Below, one piece after another: positions 17,434-27,037 of a stretch of 64,000 nt of DNA. The notes under the pieces were generated by a model. The model did not search any database, was not told the origin of the DNA, and saw only the letters and a program-made list of their open reading frames with translations. This DNA comes from Mycobacterium sp. GTDB lineage: Bacteria; Actinomycetota; Actinomycetes; Mycobacteriales; Mycobacteriaceae. The position numbers and the translations under genes were made by a program. How positions within the stretch are numbered: position 1 is the first letter of the stretch; every line of letters begins with the position of its first letter. The stretch covers positions 103,367 to 167,366 of the forward strand of contig NZ_SCRH01000053.1 of assembly GCF_004298145.1 (NCBI RefSeq), written 5' to 3'.

Positions 17434-17572
17434 CGCAGGCCAGGCGTCCGGCGCGGGCGGGTGGGTAGGCACTGTCCATTGGGCACATGAGCGTCTACTA
17501 TTTGCGTTGGCGTGAGGCCGGGAGCGGGGGCGAGAAGGCGATGTCCGGACGGGGTTCGGCAAAGGTGGTCGG

Positions 17573-18016
17573 GTGAGCCCTCGTTCAGTGGGCAGGACTC
17601 TCTTGGCGCGAGCCTGGATGCCGCTGGTCGCGGTCGTCGCGCTCACGTTGGGTGCGGTCGGCATGTGGAAGGTGCACCAGTTCTCCGCTCCCCCGCCGGT
17701 CATCACGGTCAACGGCCCGGCGGCCCCCGAGCAATCCACTCCCAAATACCTCACCTACGAGGTGTTCGGGTCCATCGGCGGCAGCGGGATGCTCGTCTAC
17801 CTGGACATCGACGGACACCCGCATCAGGTCGATCTGACGGCGCTGCCGTGGTCCCACACCGAGACGACGACGCTCACCGTGGTGTCCGGCAGCGTCTCGG
17901 CGCAGGTCCATGGCGGTCACGTCGGCTGCCGGATGCTGGTGAATGGCGTTGTTCGTGACGAACAGTCCGATACCCACGGGGATGCGCACGTCATGTGCAG
18001 GGTGAAGTCCGCATGA
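17573..18016 (+). CDS. MmpS-family membrane protein
   Basis: This is a protein of 147 residues with one N-terminal helix (WMPLVAVVALTLGAVGMW) and a periplasmic beta-rich domain with YLTYEVFGSIGGSGMLVYLD and VSAQVHGGHVGCRMLVNGVV, as in MmpS proteins. The start is GTG. The stop overlaps the ATG of the MmpL gene, the normal arrangement for this accessory/transporter pair. Confidence 0.92.
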   Translation: MSPRSVGRTLLARAWMPLVAVVALTLGAVGMWKVHQFSAPPPVITVNGPAAPEQSTPKYLTYEVFGSIGGSGMLVYLDIDGHPHQVDLTALPWSHTETTTLTVVSGSVSAQVHGGHVGCRMLVNGVVRDEQSDTHGDAHVMCRVKSA

Positions 18017-20874
18017 GCGAGCCTCTCGACGAGCCCCTGCGCGAGCATCGGCCGAAACGGCCCTTCGTTCCCAGGATGGTCCGCGTCCTGGCAATACCGA
18101 TCATCGCCTTCTGGGCCCTCCTCGCCGTGTCGACGACCACCTTCATGCCGCAGGTCGAGCGGGTTGCAGAAGAACTCGCCGGGCCGATGGTCCCGCACTA
18201 TGCGCCGTCGCAGCGGGCGTTGCTGCACATCGGCGAGAAGTTCCACGAGTCCGATTCGACCAACCTGACCATGCTCGTGCTGGAAGCGAACCGGCCGTTG
18301 GGCGACGCGGACCATCGGTACTACGACGACTTGGTGCGCCGGCTCAAGCAAGACCGCACGCACGTGCAGTACGTGATGGATCTGTGGGGGAAGCCGATCA
18401 CCGCGGCGGGGGCGCAGAGCGTCGACGGCAAGGCCGCGTACGTGCTGTTGCGTCTCGCGGGCGACATCGGCCAGATGCAGGCGAACGAGTCCGTCAACGC
18501 CGTTCGGGACATCGCCGCCAAGGTCTCGCCGCCGCCCGGGCTCAAGGTCTATGTCAGCGGCGCCGCGCCGCTCGCCTCGGACACCCTGGCCATCGCGAAT
18601 TCCAGCTTGAACGACATCACAATCGTGACGATCTTCCTCATCGTCGGGATGTTGCTGCTGGTGTACCGCTCCATCAGCAACCTGCTGGTGCCCCTGCTCG
18701 GAGTTCTGATCGAGATGCTGGTCGCGAAGGGGGTCATCTCCACCCTCGGGCATTTCGGGTATATCGAGCTCTCGTCCTTCGCCGTCAATATCGTTGTCGC
18801 GCTGACCCTGGGGGCGGGGACGGATTACGGCATCTTCCTGATGGGGCGCTATCACGAGGCGCGACAGGCCGGCGAAAGCAGGGAGGACGCTTTCTACATC
18901 GCGTACAAGGGTGTCACGCCCATCATCATCGGCTCGGGGCTGACGATCGCGGGGGCCTGTTACTGCTTGACCTTTGCGCGACTCAACTACTTCCACACCA
19001 TGGGGCCGGCGGTCGGCATCGCCATGCTGTTCACGATCGCCGCGGCGTTGACGCTCGGCCCGGCCATCTTGACCGTGGGCAGCCTGCTGGGACTCTTCGA
19101 CCCGAGACGGGCCGCCAAGGCGCATCTGTATCGGCGGATCGGGGCAAGCGTGGTGCGCTGGCCGGTGCCGATCCTCGCGGCCAGCGCCACCGCCGTCGTA
19201 CTCGGGGCGGTCTTCGTGCCGACCTACCGGCAGAACTACGACGACCGCTCCTACCAACCGCACAATGCCCCCGCCAATCAGGGTTTCGCGGCGGCGGATC
19301 GGCATTTCCCGAAGAGCAAATTGTTTTCCGAGATGCTGATGATCGAGACGGATCATGACATGCGGAACTCCGCGGATTTCATCTCATTGGACCGGGTGGC
19401 CAAGAGTCTCATTCGCCTTCCCGGCGTCGCCATGGTGCAGAGCATCACCAGGCCTTTGGGTCGGCCACTGGAACATGCCACCCTGCCCTATTTGTTCACC
19501 ACGCAGGGCAGTGGGAACGGTCAACAGCTCCCGTTCAACAAGCAGCAAAACGCCAATACGGACCAGCAGGCACAGATCACGGAGCACACCGTCGCGGTCT
19601 TGCGAAAAGAGATCGGCTTCTTTCAAAGGATGTCGGATGAGATGCATAAGACGGTCCTCACCATGGAGGACATGCAAAAGGTCACCGATGAGTTGAGGAC
19701 GGATCTGTCGAATCTCGAAGATTTCTTCCGACCGATCCGCAGCTATTTCTATTGGGAAAAGCACTGTTTCGATATTCCCGTGTGCTGGGCATTCCGGTCG
19801 TTGTTCGAGGCGGTCGACGGCCTCGACAAGATGGCCGACGACATCACGGACGCCGTGACGTCCCTCGAGGTGATCGACAAGACCTTGCCGCAAATCATCA
19901 CGCAGCTGAAACTCACGGCCGACGACTCGGAGGCCCTGGCCGCTCTTTTGGTCGGTACCTACGGCCAGTCTTCCCTGCAGTCCACGCAGACCGACCAGAC
20001 GTTCGACGACCTGATCAACGTGGGCCTGGACTTCGACCGGTCCCGCAGCGATGACTTCTTCTACATCCCCCGCGAAGGTTTCGACAACGACGACGTCAAG
20101 ACGGGCATGCAGCTCCTGATGTCGCCGGACGGCAAGGCCGCTCGCTTCATCGTCACCCACGAGGGGAACGCCATGGGCCCCGAAGGCGTGGAACATGTCG
20201 AAAGGTTCCCCGGGGCGATCACCACGATCCTGAAAGAGACGTCGTTGGCCGGTGCGAGGGTCTACATCGGTGGCTCGGGGTCGAACGACAAGGACATCAA
20301 GGAATATGCGGCATCCGATCTGCTGATCGTGGCGATCGCCGCCTTCGTGCTGATCTTCCTGATCATGCTGTTCCTGACCCGAAGTCTGATGGCCGCCTTG
20401 GTGATTCCCGGCACGGTGGCCTTCTCGTACGCGGGGGCATTCGGGCTTTCCATCCTGGTCTGGCAGCACCTGATCGGCCTGCCCCTGCACTGGCTGGTGT
20501 TGCCGCTGACGTTCATCATCCTGGTGGCGGTGGGTTCGGACTACAACCTCCTGTTGATCGTCCGTGTCAAGGAGGAGCTGCACGCCGGGTTGCACACGGG
20601 CCTCATCCGGGCGCTCGGTAGCACGGGTGGGGTCGTGACGTCCGCGGGTTTGGTGTTCGCGTTCACCATGCTGGCCATGCTCACCAGCGATCTGCGCACC
20701 ATCGGTCAGGTGGGTTCCACCGTGTGCATCGGCCTGCTGCTCGACACGCTGATCGTGCGTTCGTTCGTCGTGCCGTGCATCCTGCGCATCCTCGGGCCGT
20801 GGTTCTGGTGGCCGACGCTGGTGCGTTCCCGCCCCTTGCCGCCACACAAATTCCCGCTGACAAGGGCTACCTGA
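18013..20874 (+). CDS. MmpL-family RND transporter
   Basis: This is a protein of 953 residues of the MmpL4/5 type. It has an N-terminal helix, a large periplasmic domain, the central helix bundle with the proton-relay segment LGAGTDYGIFLMGRYHEAR, a second, coiled periplasmic domain (about residues 480-720), and a C-terminal bundle with LVAVGSDYNLLLIVRVKEEL. These transporters export lipids, siderophores or drugs across the inner membrane. The gene is coupled to mmpS by ATGA overlap. No regulator gene is adjacent and the substrate cannot be predicted. Confidence 0.95.
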   Translation: MSEPLDEPLREHRPKRPFVPRMVRVLAIPIIAFWALLAVSTTTFMPQVERVAEELAGPMVPHYAPSQRALLHIGEKFHESDSTNLTMLVLEANRPLGDADHRYYDDLVRRLKQDRTHVQYVMDLWGKPITAAGAQSVDGKAAYVLLRLAGDIGQMQANESVNAVRDIAAKVSPPPGLKVYVSGAAPLASDTLAIANSSLNDITIVTIFLIVGMLLLVYRSISNLLVPLLGVLIEMLVAKGVISTLGHFGYIELSSFAVNIVVALTLGAGTDYGIFLMGRYHEARQAGESREDAFYIAYKGVTPIIIGSGLTIAGACYCLTFARLNYFHTMGPAVGIAMLFTIAAALTLGPAILTVGSLLGLFDPRRAAKAHLYRRIGASVVRWPVPILAASATAVVLGAVFVPTYRQNYDDRSYQPHNAPANQGFAAADRHFPKSKLFSEMLMIETDHDMRNSADFISLDRVAKSLIRLPGVAMVQSITRPLGRPLEHATLPYLFTTQGSGNGQQLPFNKQQNANTDQQAQITEHTVAVLRKEIGFFQRMSDEMHKTVLTMEDMQKVTDELRTDLSNLEDFFRPIRSYFYWEKHCFDIPVCWAFRSLFEAVDGLDKMADDITDAVTSLEVIDKTLPQIITQLKLTADDSEALAALLVGTYGQSSLQSTQTDQTFDDLINVGLDFDRSRSDDFFYIPREGFDNDDVKTGMQLLMSPDGKAARFIVTHEGNAMGPEGVEHVERFPGAITTILKETSLAGARVYIGGSGSNDKDIKEYAASDLLIVAIAAFVLIFLIMLFLTRSLMAALVIPGTVAFSYAGAFGLSILVWQHLIGLPLHWLVLPLTFIILVAVGSDYNLLLIVRVKEELHAGLHTGLIRALGSTGGVVTSAGLVFAFTMLAMLTSDLRTIGQVGSTVCIGLLLDTLIVRSFVVPCILRILGPWFWWPTLVRSRPLPPHKFPLTRAT

Positions 20875-20881
20875 AGATCTG

Positions 20882-23806
20882 ATGAGAGAGAGCATCGCCG
20901 CCGACGGGCATAATCGTGTCGTGAGGGGGCCAGGCGCGGCGATGCCGAAACTGCGGGGTGGATCCCTGCGACCCAGTGAACTGGCGCAGGCATCGGTGAT
21001 GGGCGCCCTGTGCGCGGCGATCGCGATCATTGCGGTCGCCCTGCCGCATGCAGGGGGCCTGGGATTGCTGGGCGCCGTGCCGATGGGCCTGCTCGCCTAT
21101 CGCTACCAGGTCCGCGTGCTGATCACCGCGGCGGTCGCCGCCGGTGTGATCGGCTTCCTGGTAGTCGGCTTGAGCGGTTTCATGACGGTCCTGCTCTGCG
21201 CCTATGTCGGCGGGCTGGCTGGAATCGTGAAACGCCGCAACCGCGGCACGCCGACCGTGATCGCCGTGTCCTTTGTCGCCGGTGTCACCGTCGGTGCCGC
21301 GGTGGTCATCGCGCTGACCGTCCTGGTGCGGTTCCGGAAGCTGGTGTTCGGCGCGATCACCGCCACCGCGGACGGAGTCGCGGCAGTCATGGCGCGGGTG
21401 CCGCACCTGCAGGCGCCGGCGCAGGAGTTCAAGCGGTTGTTCGCCGAAGCGTTGAATTACTGGCAGTGGCTCGTCCTCGGATACGCCGCCATTGCGATCA
21501 CGGTCGCATCGGTGATCGGTTGGTGGGCGCTGTCGCGGGTGCTGCAGCGGCTCCGCGGCGTTCCCGATGTGCACAAACTGGACGCGCTGACCGAAAGCGG
21601 GCCGATCGGACCGGTGCCGGTGCGGCTGGACGAGGTGCGCTTCCGCTACCCGCAGGCCGACCATGATGCGCTGCGTGCGGTCAGCCTTGACGTGCGGGCA
21701 GGCGAATACGTCGCGGTCACCGGCGCCAACGGCTCCGGGAAAACCACACTGATGCTGATCCTGACCGGCCGCGAACCGACATCGGGCACTGTTGAACGCC
21801 CCGGTGCGGTGGGGCTCGGTCAGGTCGGTGGCACCGCGATCGTGATGCAGCACTCGGAAAGCCAGGTGCTGGGCACGCGGGTCGCCGACGATGTGGTCTG
21901 GGGGCTGCCCCCCGGCAAGACCACGGACGTCGACCGGCTGCTTGGTGAGGTCGGCCTCGACGGCCTCGCCGAACGCGACACCGGTGGCCTGTCCGGCGGT
22001 GAACTGCAGCGACTGTCGGTGGCCGCGGCGCTGGCGCGGGAACCGTCGCTGATCATCGCCGACGAGGTCACCGCCATGGTCGACCAGAAGGGCCGGGACG
22101 CACTGCTGGCCGTGCTGTCCGGTCTGACCGACCGGTACGGCACCACCCTGGTGCACGTCACCCACTACAACGACGAGGCCGAAGCCGCCGACCGCACGAT
22201 CAACCTCAGCGCTTCGCTGGACAACACCGCGATGGTCGAGACCGCGGCCGCGCCGACGCCGACGGTCGCGGCAGGCGACCATTCCCACGCGCCGGTGCTC
22301 GAACTCGTAGGTGTCGGCCACGAATACGCCAGTGGCACCCCCTGGGCGAACACCGCGCTCCGCGATGTCAGCTTCAGGGTGTATGAGGGCGACGGGCTGC
22401 TGATCCACGGCGGCAACGGCTCCGGAAAGTCGACGCTGGCGTGGATCATGGCCGGATTGACGAAGCCGACCACCGGTACCTGTCTGCTTGACGGGCGCCC
22501 CGTCGCTGAGCAGGTCGGCGTGGTCGCACTCAAGTTCCAGGCGGCCCGGCTGCAATTGATGCGCAGCCGGGTAGACCTGGAAGTGGCTTCTGCGGGTGGC
22601 TTTTCACCTAACGATCACGCCCGGGTGACCGCGGCGCTGGCGGTCGTCGGCTTGGATGCCGCGCTGGCGAAGCGGCGCATCGACCAGCTCAGCGGCGGCC
22701 AGATGCGCCGCGTGGTCCTGGCCGGGTTGCTGGCGCGGTCGCCGCGGGTATTGATCCTCGACGAGCCACTGGCGGGGCTGGACGCCGCCAGCCAGCGCGG
22801 CCTTGTTCAGCTGCTCGCGGACCGGCGCCGGGACACGGGCCTGACCGTGGTGGTCATTTCGCATGACTTCGCCGGGCTGGAAGAGCTGTGCCCGCGCATC
22901 CTGCACCTGCGCGACGGTCTGCTGGAACCGGCGTTGGCAGCGACCCCCGAGGATGGTGTGACTGCGACCTCGCCGGCGAAGCGCCCGACCCGCCGCCCAC
23001 CTCGCCCCGTTGTCATGCTGCGCCCGGTGCCCGGACGATCCGCCATACACGAGCTGTGGGCCGGCACCAAACTGATTACCGTTTTTGGTATTTCGGTGTT
23101 GTTGGCGGTGTACCCAGGATGGGTGGCGATCGGACTGGCGGCCGCGCTGATGCTGGCGGGAGTGTGGGTAGCACATATTCCCCGAGGCGTGCTGCCGTCG
23201 GTACCGCGCTGGCTATGGATCCTGCTGGCCATCGTCGGTCTCACTACGACATTTGCCGGCGGGAGTCCGGTGATCCACGTGGGCACCGTCTCCATCGGCG
23301 TCGGCGGTCTGTTGGACTTCCTGCGCGTCACCACGATGTCGGTCGTGTTGCTCGGCCTCGGCGCGATGGTGTCGTGGACCACCAATGTCGCCGAAATCGC
23401 GCCCGCGGTGGCCGCGTTGGGTCGCCGGCTGCGACTATTGCGGATCCCGATCGACGACTGGTCGGCCGCCTTGGGGCTCGCACTGCGCACCTTCCCGATG
23501 CTGATCGACGAATTTCGGGTGCTCCAAGCCGCTCGCCGGTTGCGGCCCAAACACACACCGCGGACCCGCAGGGCCCGTGTGCGGCGACGGGTGGCAGACG
23601 TGACCGACCTGGTCGTCGCGGTCATCACCGTCACGCTGCGCCGCGCCGACGAGATGGGCGATGCGATCACCGCCCGGGGTGGCACCGGCCAGATCTCGGC
23701 GGCGCCGTCGCGCCCGAAACTGAATGATTGGATTGCACTTTCGATCGTGTCGGCGGTCTGCGGGGCTGCCGTGGCGATGGAGCTGGCGGTGTTCGCCGGC
23801 CGCTGA
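20882..23806 (+). CDS. Single-chain ECF-type ABC transporter (membrane component, two ATPases and EcfT-like part fused)
   Basis: This is a protein of up to 974 residues. In order: an N-terminal helical membrane domain (about 35-225); a first ATPase with Walker A TGANGSGKTTLM, signature LSGGELQR and Walker B LIIADE; a second ATPase with GGNGSGKSTLAW, LSGGQMRR and LILDEPL; and a C-terminal EcfT/CbiQ-like membrane domain (from about 715) with the coupling motifs AARRLRP and TARGG. In M. tuberculosis I recall the first three parts as Rv2326c and the last as a separate gene, Rv2325c. Here they are one frame. It begins 7 bases after mmpL; an ATG at 20942 is an alternative start. It should import a vitamin or metal of unknown identity. 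Confidence 0.88.
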   Translation: MRESIAADGHNRVVRGPGAAMPKLRGGSLRPSELAQASVMGALCAAIAIIAVALPHAGGLGLLGAVPMGLLAYRYQVRVLITAAVAAGVIGFLVVGLSGFMTVLLCAYVGGLAGIVKRRNRGTPTVIAVSFVAGVTVGAAVVIALTVLVRFRKLVFGAITATADGVAAVMARVPHLQAPAQEFKRLFAEALNYWQWLVLGYAAIAITVASVIGWWALSRVLQRLRGVPDVHKLDALTESGPIGPVPVRLDEVRFRYPQADHDALRAVSLDVRAGEYVAVTGANGSGKTTLMLILTGREPTSGTVERPGAVGLGQVGGTAIVMQHSESQVLGTRVADDVVWGLPPGKTTDVDRLLGEVGLDGLAERDTGGLSGGELQRLSVAAALAREPSLIIADEVTAMVDQKGRDALLAVLSGLTDRYGTTLVHVTHYNDEAEAADRTINLSASLDNTAMVETAAAPTPTVAAGDHSHAPVLELVGVGHEYASGTPWANTALRDVSFRVYEGDGLLIHGGNGSGKSTLAWIMAGLTKPTTGTCLLDGRPVAEQVGVVALKFQAARLQLMRSRVDLEVASAGGFSPNDHARVTAALAVVGLDAALAKRRIDQLSGGQMRRVVLAGLLARSPRVLILDEPLAGLDAASQRGLVQLLADRRRDTGLTVVVISHDFAGLEELCPRILHLRDGLLEPALAATPEDGVTATSPAKRPTRRPPRPVVMLRPVPGRSAIHELWAGTKLITVFGISVLLAVYPGWVAIGLAAALMLAGVWVAHIPRGVLPSVPRWLWILLAIVGLTTTFAGGSPVIHVGTVSIGVGGLLDFLRVTTMSVVLLGLGAMVSWTTNVAEIAPAVAALGRRLRLLRIPIDDWSAALGLALRTFPMLIDEFRVLQAARRLRPKHTPRTRRARVRRRVADVTDLVVAVITVTLRRADEMGDAITARGGTGQISAAPSRPKLNDWIALSIVSAVCGAAVAMELAVFAGR

Positions 23807-23817
23807 TCCGGATGTGC

Positions 23818-25098
23818 TCAGAACCGCACCAGTGCCGGCACGTCCGCCAGCGCGCAGTCCGGGATACCTTCCGCCGCACGCAGCAGGAAGTTGAGCTTCT
23901 CGATGCGCTCACCCGACCGCGGTGCACCGTTCTTCTGGAACGGCGCTCCCAGTCCCACCGCCAGGTCCATCACTACGTCGTCGATCACACCACCCGCCCG
24001 GCCCGACGGGATCGCCAGAATAGCGTGCCGCGTGGCGTATTCGAAGCAGTCCAGCGCCTCGGCGATGGTCCCGACCTGGTTGGGCTTCAGGATGAAACCG
24101 TCTACGGCCGACGTCTCGACCGCCCGCTGTAAACGATCGCGGTTGGTGACGATCAGATCGTCGCCCAGTATGAGCGAACGGCTCACGGTCCGCACCGTTT
24201 TGGAGAATCCGGCCCAGTCATCGCCGTCGAGCAGGTCCTCGATGAACACCATCGGAAACTCCCGCGACAGTCCCCGCGCATAGTCGATCAACGCCTCCGC
24301 GTCCACCCGCGCGCCGTTGAATGCGTAGGTCGCAGAGCCTTTGTCGTACACCTCGCTCGACGCGCAGTCGAGCGCGAACGCGACAACGTCGGCGTACCCG
24401 GTGCGCTCGACGGCCTCGGCCAGCACCTCCATGACGACATGCGGGTCACTGGACGGCGCGATGTATCCGTATGACGACGCCAGCATCGGCGCGCGGCCGA
24501 GCCGCGCGGCCAGCACCTCGCCCAGCGCTTCGAACAAAGTCACACCCGTTTCGACCGCCGATTGGATGGAGTCCGCCCGATACGGCACGACGAGGAACTC
24601 GCTGAACGTCTGGCAGACATCCCCGTAGTGACCACCGTTGATCATGTTGAAGCTGGGCACCGGGACCGTGGTCGCGGGTTTGAGCCCGAGCAGGGCACCG
24701 ACGTAGGTGTAGGTGGGCATGCCCGCCGCCGCGGCCGCCGCGCGCAGCAGCGCGACCGACGTGGAGTAGATCGCATTGCCGCCAAGCCGGTGTTTGTCCG
24801 ACGTGCCGTCGAGTTCGATCATGATCCTGTCGAGGGACCGTGGGTCGTCGAGCTCCGCGCCGACCAGGACGGGGGAGATTTCGTCGGTCACGGCGGCGAT
24901 GGCGCGATGCACACCGAGCCCGTTGTAGTGGCTTTCGTCTCCGTCACGCAAGACGAACGCCTCGTGCGTGCCGACCGAAGTGCCGGTCGGTGACGCACCG
25001 CGGCCAACATGGCCGGTGTCAGTGGTGATTTCAACCTCAACCAGCGGCCGGGCCTTGCAGTCCAGCAGTTGGCGGGCGATGACGGATGCGATCTTCAT
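23818..25098 (-). CDS. Divergent enolase-superfamily protein (not housekeeping enolase)
   Basis: About 426 residues align from end to end with enolase. Metal ligands are kept in ALDCASSEVYDKG (Asp), FIEDLLDGDDW (Glu) and LGDDLIVTN (Asp), and the lysines in FILKPNQVGT and FQKNGAPRSGE. Other catalytic positions differ. The loop normally VSHRSGETED reads AIPSGRAGGVIDD, losing the His-Arg pair. The region normally GDEGGFAP reads SSYGYIAP, losing the general-base Glu. The SHAG His position is Tyr. The start is ATG at 25098, six bases after GGGAGG. It is convergent with the transporter and has no obvious operon partner. It probably acts on a different substrate; none can be named. Confidence 0.82.
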   Translation of the reverse strand: MKIASVIARQLLDCKARPLVEVEITTDTGHVGRGASPTGTSVGTHEAFVLRDGDESHYNGLGVHRAIAAVTDEISPVLVGAELDDPRSLDRIMIELDGTSDKHRLGGNAIYSTSVALLRAAAAAAGMPTYTYVGALLGLKPATTVPVPSFNMINGGHYGDVCQTFSEFLVVPYRADSIQSAVETGVTLFEALGEVLAARLGRAPMLASSYGYIAPSSDPHVVMEVLAEAVERTGYADVVAFALDCASSEVYDKGSATYAFNGARVDAEALIDYARGLSREFPMVFIEDLLDGDDWAGFSKTVRTVSRSLILGDDLIVTNRDRLQRAVETSAVDGFILKPNQVGTIAEALDCFEYATRHAILAIPSGRAGGVIDDVVMDLAVGLGAPFQKNGAPRSGERIEKLNFLLRAAEGIPDCALADVPALVRF

Positions 25099-25267
25099 CA
25101 TCAACCTCCCGAAACCATAAGAAATGTTGAGGTCTATTCGAGAACGCCAGCGTAAGCCAGTGGCCGCTGAAAAATCGCTGAGAAGAAGACAGCGGGAGCC
25201 GCACGGCTCCGGGAGTCACACCAACACCATGGGCCCGACCCCGGGATGGGTCGGTCGTCGAGACACC

Positions 25268-25822
25268 TCAGTGGCGCGTCTCGTCCTGGACGCCGAACGT
25301 GTTGACGGCCAGGGCCAGCAACAGGTAACCGCCGATGGTGAAGGTCAGGTCCATGCATTGCTCATGCGTGAACAGCCCGCACAGTTCATCCCAGGTTGCT
25401 TGGCTGATCGTGCTGGCGCTGGTGAGGTCATCGACGGCCCGGATCACGGCACGGTCGGTCCGGTCGGCGCAGCGGCCGGACCGAATGTCGTCGATTTCGG
25501 ATTCGGACAGGCCGGCTCGCAGGGCGATGGGGATGTGGTGCGACCACAGGTAGCCGCAATTGCTGCGATGCACCACGCGAAGCAGCGCGACTTCTCGTAC
25601 CCGCGGCGACAGCGTCGACCGGGTGAGCAGGTACGCATTGAACGGCAGGTAGGCCGCGGTCAGATCGGGATGGCGGACCAGGGTCGACAAAACATTGCCT
25701 GCGCCAACGGGATTCGCCCGCTCGGTGGGGATCAGGGACGCGATCGCGGCGCGGGCGCGCTCGTCCCACTCGTCAGCGGGCAGCGGCGTCAGGCGCAGCG
25801 GACGTTGGTCGGCGGTGGTCAT
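25268..25822 (-). CDS. Carboxymuconolactone decarboxylase/AhpD-like protein
   Basis: This is a helical protein of 184 residues. The family core REVALLRVVHRSNCGYLWSHH contains the Glu, Cys and His typical of the AhpD/CMD fold. The ATG overlaps the stop of the dioxygenase gene (ATGA), so it is the last gene of a six-gene operon. Members act as gamma-carboxymuconolactone decarboxylases or as thiol peroxidase-like helpers. In this catabolic setting either is possible. Confidence 0.83.
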   Translation of the reverse strand: MTTADQRPLRLTPLPADEWDERARAAIASLIPTERANPVGAGNVLSTLVRHPDLTAAYLPFNAYLLTRSTLSPRVREVALLRVVHRSNCGYLWSHHIPIALRAGLSESEIDDIRSGRCADRTDRAVIRAVDDLTSASTISQATWDELCGLFTHEQCMDLTFTIGGYLLLALAVNTFGVQDETRH

Positions 25823-26664
25823 TCGATCGGCTCGTCGCCGAGCACCGTGGTGCGCAGCATCTCGCGTTGTGAGTCCGGATCGTACGGGGCGGCGCGGTGC
25901 AGCACCCCCCGGTTATCCCAGATGACGGTGTCCCCGACCGACCAGCTGTGGCTGTAGATCTTCTCGGACACCGTCGCGCGCTCCAGGAGCTCCTGCAAAA
26001 GGGCACGGCCCTTGTCGAGATCCATGCCGACGACGTAGTCGGCGGAGGCACCCAACACGAGTGATTTGCGGCCGCTGCGGTGTGTCCACACCAGAGGATG
26101 TTCATGTGTGCGCCGAGATCGCCAGCGCTGCACCTGTTCCGGCGAGGGATCGGGGTACACGCGGCGCTGCGAGGCTTCCAGCGAGTGCACCACACGCAAG
26201 GTACCGAACCGCTCCTGCTCCGCATCGGTCAGAGCGTCGTACGCGGCGTAAGAGTTGGCGAACTCGGTCTCCCCGCCCCATTCGGCGACCTGCACCGCCG
26301 ACAACACCGTGGCCTTCTGGGGGCATTCGTCGCCCAGCGGTGTGCAGCCGTCGATGTGCCAGTCGAAGGTGGCCTTCAGGTAGGCGGCCGAGGCGTTCTT
26401 GGACTTGTCCAGGGTGATCGGGTAAATACCGGGCACCGGGTGGTGGCCGTCGGAGGAGTGATCGACCTCGCCGAGGCGGCGGCAGAAGCCGACCTGGGCC
26501 GCCGGGCCGAGTCGCAGGCCTCGGAAGACCAGAACTCCGTTGTCTTCCAACGCATCCAACACCGCCGCACCGACCGAGTCGTCACCGGCCAGCGCGGTTG
26601 GCTCCAGGCCCGCGACCTCGGCGCCGACGGACTCGGTGAGTTTCGTGATGGTGAGCAGACCCAT
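25819..26664 (-). CDS. TauD/TfdA-family Fe(II)/2-oxoglutarate dioxygenase
   Basis: This is a protein of 281 residues. The iron ligands are visible as HxD in FDWHIDGCTP and the distal His in DNRGVLHRAAPYD. A conserved Arg that would bind 2-oxoglutarate is in REMLRTTVLGDE. The family hydroxylates, and thereby cleaves, sulfonates, aryloxyacetates, carnitine-like compounds and others. It lies in the operon 30165 to 25268 between the 112-residue protein and the CMD-like gene. Confidence 0.9.
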   Translation of the reverse strand: MGLLTITKLTESVGAEVAGLEPTALAGDDSVGAAVLDALEDNGVLVFRGLRLGPAAQVGFCRRLGEVDHSSDGHHPVPGIYPITLDKSKNASAAYLKATFDWHIDGCTPLGDECPQKATVLSAVQVAEWGGETEFANSYAAYDALTDAEQERFGTLRVVHSLEASQRRVYPDPSPEQVQRWRSRRTHEHPLVWTHRSGRKSLVLGASADYVVGMDLDKGRALLQELLERATVSEKIYSHSWSVGDTVIWDNRGVLHRAAPYDPDSQREMLRTTVLGDEPIE

Positions 26665-26698
26665 GGTCGCTCCTTTCCGGGGAGGGGTGAAAGAGGTT

Positions 26699-27037
26699 TC
26701 AGGGCAACGGCCAGCCGGTCCGGGTCATGACCGCGTCGGCGGCGTCGACCGGGGCCGGTTGATGCATGATCTCCACCGCCATGGCGACCATGATCAGCGA
26801 ATAGATCATGTGCAACAGGTTGAGTGCGTCGTCGGGCAGGCTGTCGAGCGGAAACTTGTCGCAGTAGTCGATCGCCTCTTCGAGGCGCGGGAAGAACGCG
26901 CCGTAGAAGTCGCGCAGCTCCGGCATCGATGCGCTGACCCGGGCATTCCAGCGTTCGGTTTCGGTAGCCAGGCACCAGGTTTGGGCGTAGTCCTCCAGCT
27001 CGGCGAATGCGCTGGGCAACCGGCTCTGCATGGTCAC
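26699..27037 (-). CDS. Uncharacterised 112-residue partner of Rieske oxygenase (copy 1)
   Basis: The product is acidic and helical, with the pattern FYGAFFPRLEEAIDYCDKFPLDSLPDDALNLLHMIYSLIMVAMAVE. I place the start at GTG 27037, where it overlaps the oxygenase stop (GTGA), exactly as in the paralogue at 31976-32314; this gives both copies 112 residues. An ATG two codons on is the alternative. The shared core (CDKF, LPDD, LLH, YS, IMV) shows the two are homologous. I recognise no domain. It may be a chaperone, small subunit or regulator of the oxygenase. Confidence 0.78.
   Translation of the reverse strand: MTMQSRLPSAFAELEDYAQTWCLATETERWNARVSASMPELRDFYGAFFPRLEEAIDYCDKFPLDSLPDDALNLLHMIYSLIMVAMAVEIMHQPAPVDAADAVMTRTGWPLP

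Noticed and set aside
20867..22555. Long minus-strand frame opposite the ECF transporter
   Set aside because: His/Arg/Asp-rich antisense text with no domains; the plus strand carries unmistakable ABC motifs.
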